From Flavobacterium psychrophilum (lineage in GTDB: Bacteria; Bacteroidota; Bacteroidia; Flavobacteriales; Flavobacteriaceae): DNA of 17,386 bases. The notes under the pieces were generated by a model that saw only the letters and a program-made list of their open reading frames with translations, did no database searches and was not told the DNA's origin. Positions 16,442-17,386 of the stretch are shown here, piece after piece (the first letter of the stretch is position 1; every line of letters starts with the position of its first letter). Both the position numbers and the translations under genes were made by a program. The stretch covers positions 1 to 17,386 of the forward strand of contig DYPB01000042.1 of NCBI GenBank assembly GCA_020720185.1. The letters run 5' to 3'.

Positions 16442-17194
16442 ATGAAAAAAATAGTAGCCCTTTTATTAATTATTTTATCTGGAAATAGTTTTGCACAAGA
16501 TAAAGTTTCGGGTACAATTATCAACAGTGATACTCAATTATTAATTCCAAATGTTAATGTAATCAACATCAATAAAGTAAAAGGAACGCTAACAAATAGG
16601 AGTGGTTTTTTTGAAATTGTGGCTACTATTAATGATACTTTGCATATCTCGGTTATTGGTTTTCAGTCAATTAAAATGAAAGTTACCAATGATTGGGTAA
16701 AAAACAAAACAACCAGAATAAAATTAACCCCAAAAGCAATTGCTCTCGAAAATGTGTTTGTAAAACCTTATAATTTGACTGGTTTTTTAGAAATTGACAG
16801 TAAATTAATTCCAATAAAAGAAAATTACAGATACTCAATTTCAGGATTAACAGCAGCTTATGAAGCTGGAGATTATTCGCCAAATGCTTTTAGTCGAGTA
16901 ATGGGTTCTATTTTTAATCCTGCGGATATGTTATATAATTTTTTTGGCAAAAAGCCCAAAGAACTCCGAAAAATAAAAGAAATGCGGAAAGACGACACGG
17001 TAAGAAATTTATTAGAATCTAAATTCGATAGAGAAACTATTGCAGTACTTTTAGGTATTGACAAGGAAGAAATTGCCGAAATATTAGAAAGATGCAACTA
17101 TTCAGAAACATTTATTACCACTGCAAACGATTTACAAATTATGGACGCTATTAGTGAATGTTATGAAGAGTATAAGATATTGAAGAAAAAATAA
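16442..17194 (+). CDS. Exported CarboxypepD_reg-like domain protein
   Basis: The protein has 250 residues. A signal peptide MKKIVALLLIILSGNSFAQ with a cut after NSFA or AQ sends it to the periplasm or envelope. Residues about 20-105 form a carboxypeptidase regulatory-like beta-sandwich (VSGTIINSDTQLLIPNVNV, GFFEIVATINDTLHISVIGF), the domain often placed before TonB-dependent receptors, but no plug or barrel follows. The rest (about 115-250) is mostly helical with charged segments (KKPKELRKIKEMRKDD, DKEEIAEILERCNY) and matches no domain I know. It is typical of Flavobacteria. TACTTTTA (16418-16425) is a weak promoter box. Function is unknown; a role in envelope structure is a guess. Confidence 0.83.
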   Translation: MKKIVALLLIILSGNSFAQDKVSGTIINSDTQLLIPNVNVININKVKGTLTNRSGFFEIVATINDTLHISVIGFQSIKMKVTNDWVKNKTTRIKLTPKAIALENVFVKPYNLTGFLEIDSKLIPIKENYRYSISGLTAAYEAGDYSPNAFSRVMGSIFNPADMLYNFFGKKPKELRKIKEMRKDDTVRNLLESKFDRETIAVLLGIDKEEIAEILERCNYSETFITTANDLQIMDAISECYEEYKILKKK

Positions 17195-17253
17195 ATTCCG
17201 TCTTTTTGTTTAGATAATATTTTTAAAAATAATAAATTCATAACTTTAAGTTA

Positions 17254-17284
17254 TTGCTTATTATCTTAAATTATCATTACTTTG
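17254..17284 (+). promoter_or_regulatory. Promoter candidate for the last gene, TTG-N20-TTACTTTG
   Basis: TTG (17254-17256), a 20-base spacer and TTACTTTG (17277-17284, seven of eight bases of TAnnTTTG) match the Bacteroidota promoter layout. The ATG lies 12 bases after the box. Confidence 0.45.
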
Positions 17285-17295
17285 TAAAAAAAATT

Positions 17296-17386
17296 ATGAT
17301 ACGAACTTCTTTCACTGCCTTGTTTTTATTGTTTTCTATTTCTATTTTTTCGCAAAATACCCTCCAATCAGGACCTATGGTTGGCT
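17296..17386 (+). CDS. Exported protein, N-terminus only, possibly PhoD-like phosphatase
   Basis: Only 30 codons are inside the window. They give MIRTSFTALFLLFSISIFSQ, a signal peptide, followed by NTLQSGPMVG, after which the frame leaves the window. The segment LQSGPMVG resembles the start of the mature alkaline phosphatase D (PhoD-like) proteins of Flavobacteria, which are calcium- and metal-dependent phosphodiesterases. This assignment rests on about eight residues and is tentative; the exported nature is firmer. A promoter candidate lies just upstream. Confidence 0.5.
   Translation, partial: MIRTSFTALFLLFSISIFSQNTLQSGPMVG

Overview
The window is AT-rich chromosomal DNA from a member of the Bacteroidota, most likely a Flavobacteriia species (Flavobacterium or a close relative). 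The evidence is the gene set (TamB-like giant protein next to tsaD, a LuxC-type acyl-CoA reductase divergent from a 2[4Fe-4S] ferredoxin, a DUF2805 protein, a CarboxypepD_reg-like exported protein), A-rich leaders with no Shine-Dalgarno sequence, and several promoter boxes of the Bacteroidota type TAnnTTTG. No species can be named from the sequence alone.

Layout, left to right. Bases 1-977 (minus): glyceraldehyde-3-phosphate dehydrogenase, lacking only its last few residues. Bases 1118-3175: an inserted unit carrying one minus-strand gene for a DUF262/DUF1524 (GmrSD-like) protein of 615 residues. Bases 3178-4164 (minus): pfkA. The two glycolytic genes would lie about 140 bp apart if the inserted unit were removed. 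Bases 4165-4428: non-coding, with a GC-rich hairpin that looks like a dispersed intergenic repeat. Then on the minus strand a PhnA-type zinc-ribbon protein, a DbpA-like DEAD-box helicase and a 4.4-kb tamB gene. tsaD (plus) diverges from tamB and is followed by rsmE. A LuxC-like acyl-CoA reductase (minus) converges on rsmE and diverges from a ferredoxin gene (plus). A very strong hairpin terminator follows the ferredoxin gene, then a beta-helix lipoprotein (plus), a DUF2805 gene (minus, tail to tail), a CarboxypepD_reg-like protein (plus), and the first 30 codons of an exported protein that resembles PhoD-type phosphatases.

Most of the window is ordinary core genome: glycolysis (pfkA, gap), RNA metabolism and translation (DbpA-like helicase, TsaD for t6A37 in tRNA, RsmE for m3U1498 in 16S rRNA) and envelope biogenesis (TamB, lipoprotein). 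The accessory piece is the DUF262 unit. It is bracketed by a perfect 9-bp inverted repeat (GTTAGCGGT / ACCGCTAAC) that includes the stop codon of the gene, and its 3' end is a 127-bp imperfect palindrome. If the two ends of the unit are joined in a circle, the junction recreates CGCTAAC...GTTAGCG around that palindrome, which is the layout of an integron attC site. This is the observation most worth following: a single-gene, probably defensive, cassette placed between two glycolysis genes, with no integrase in view.
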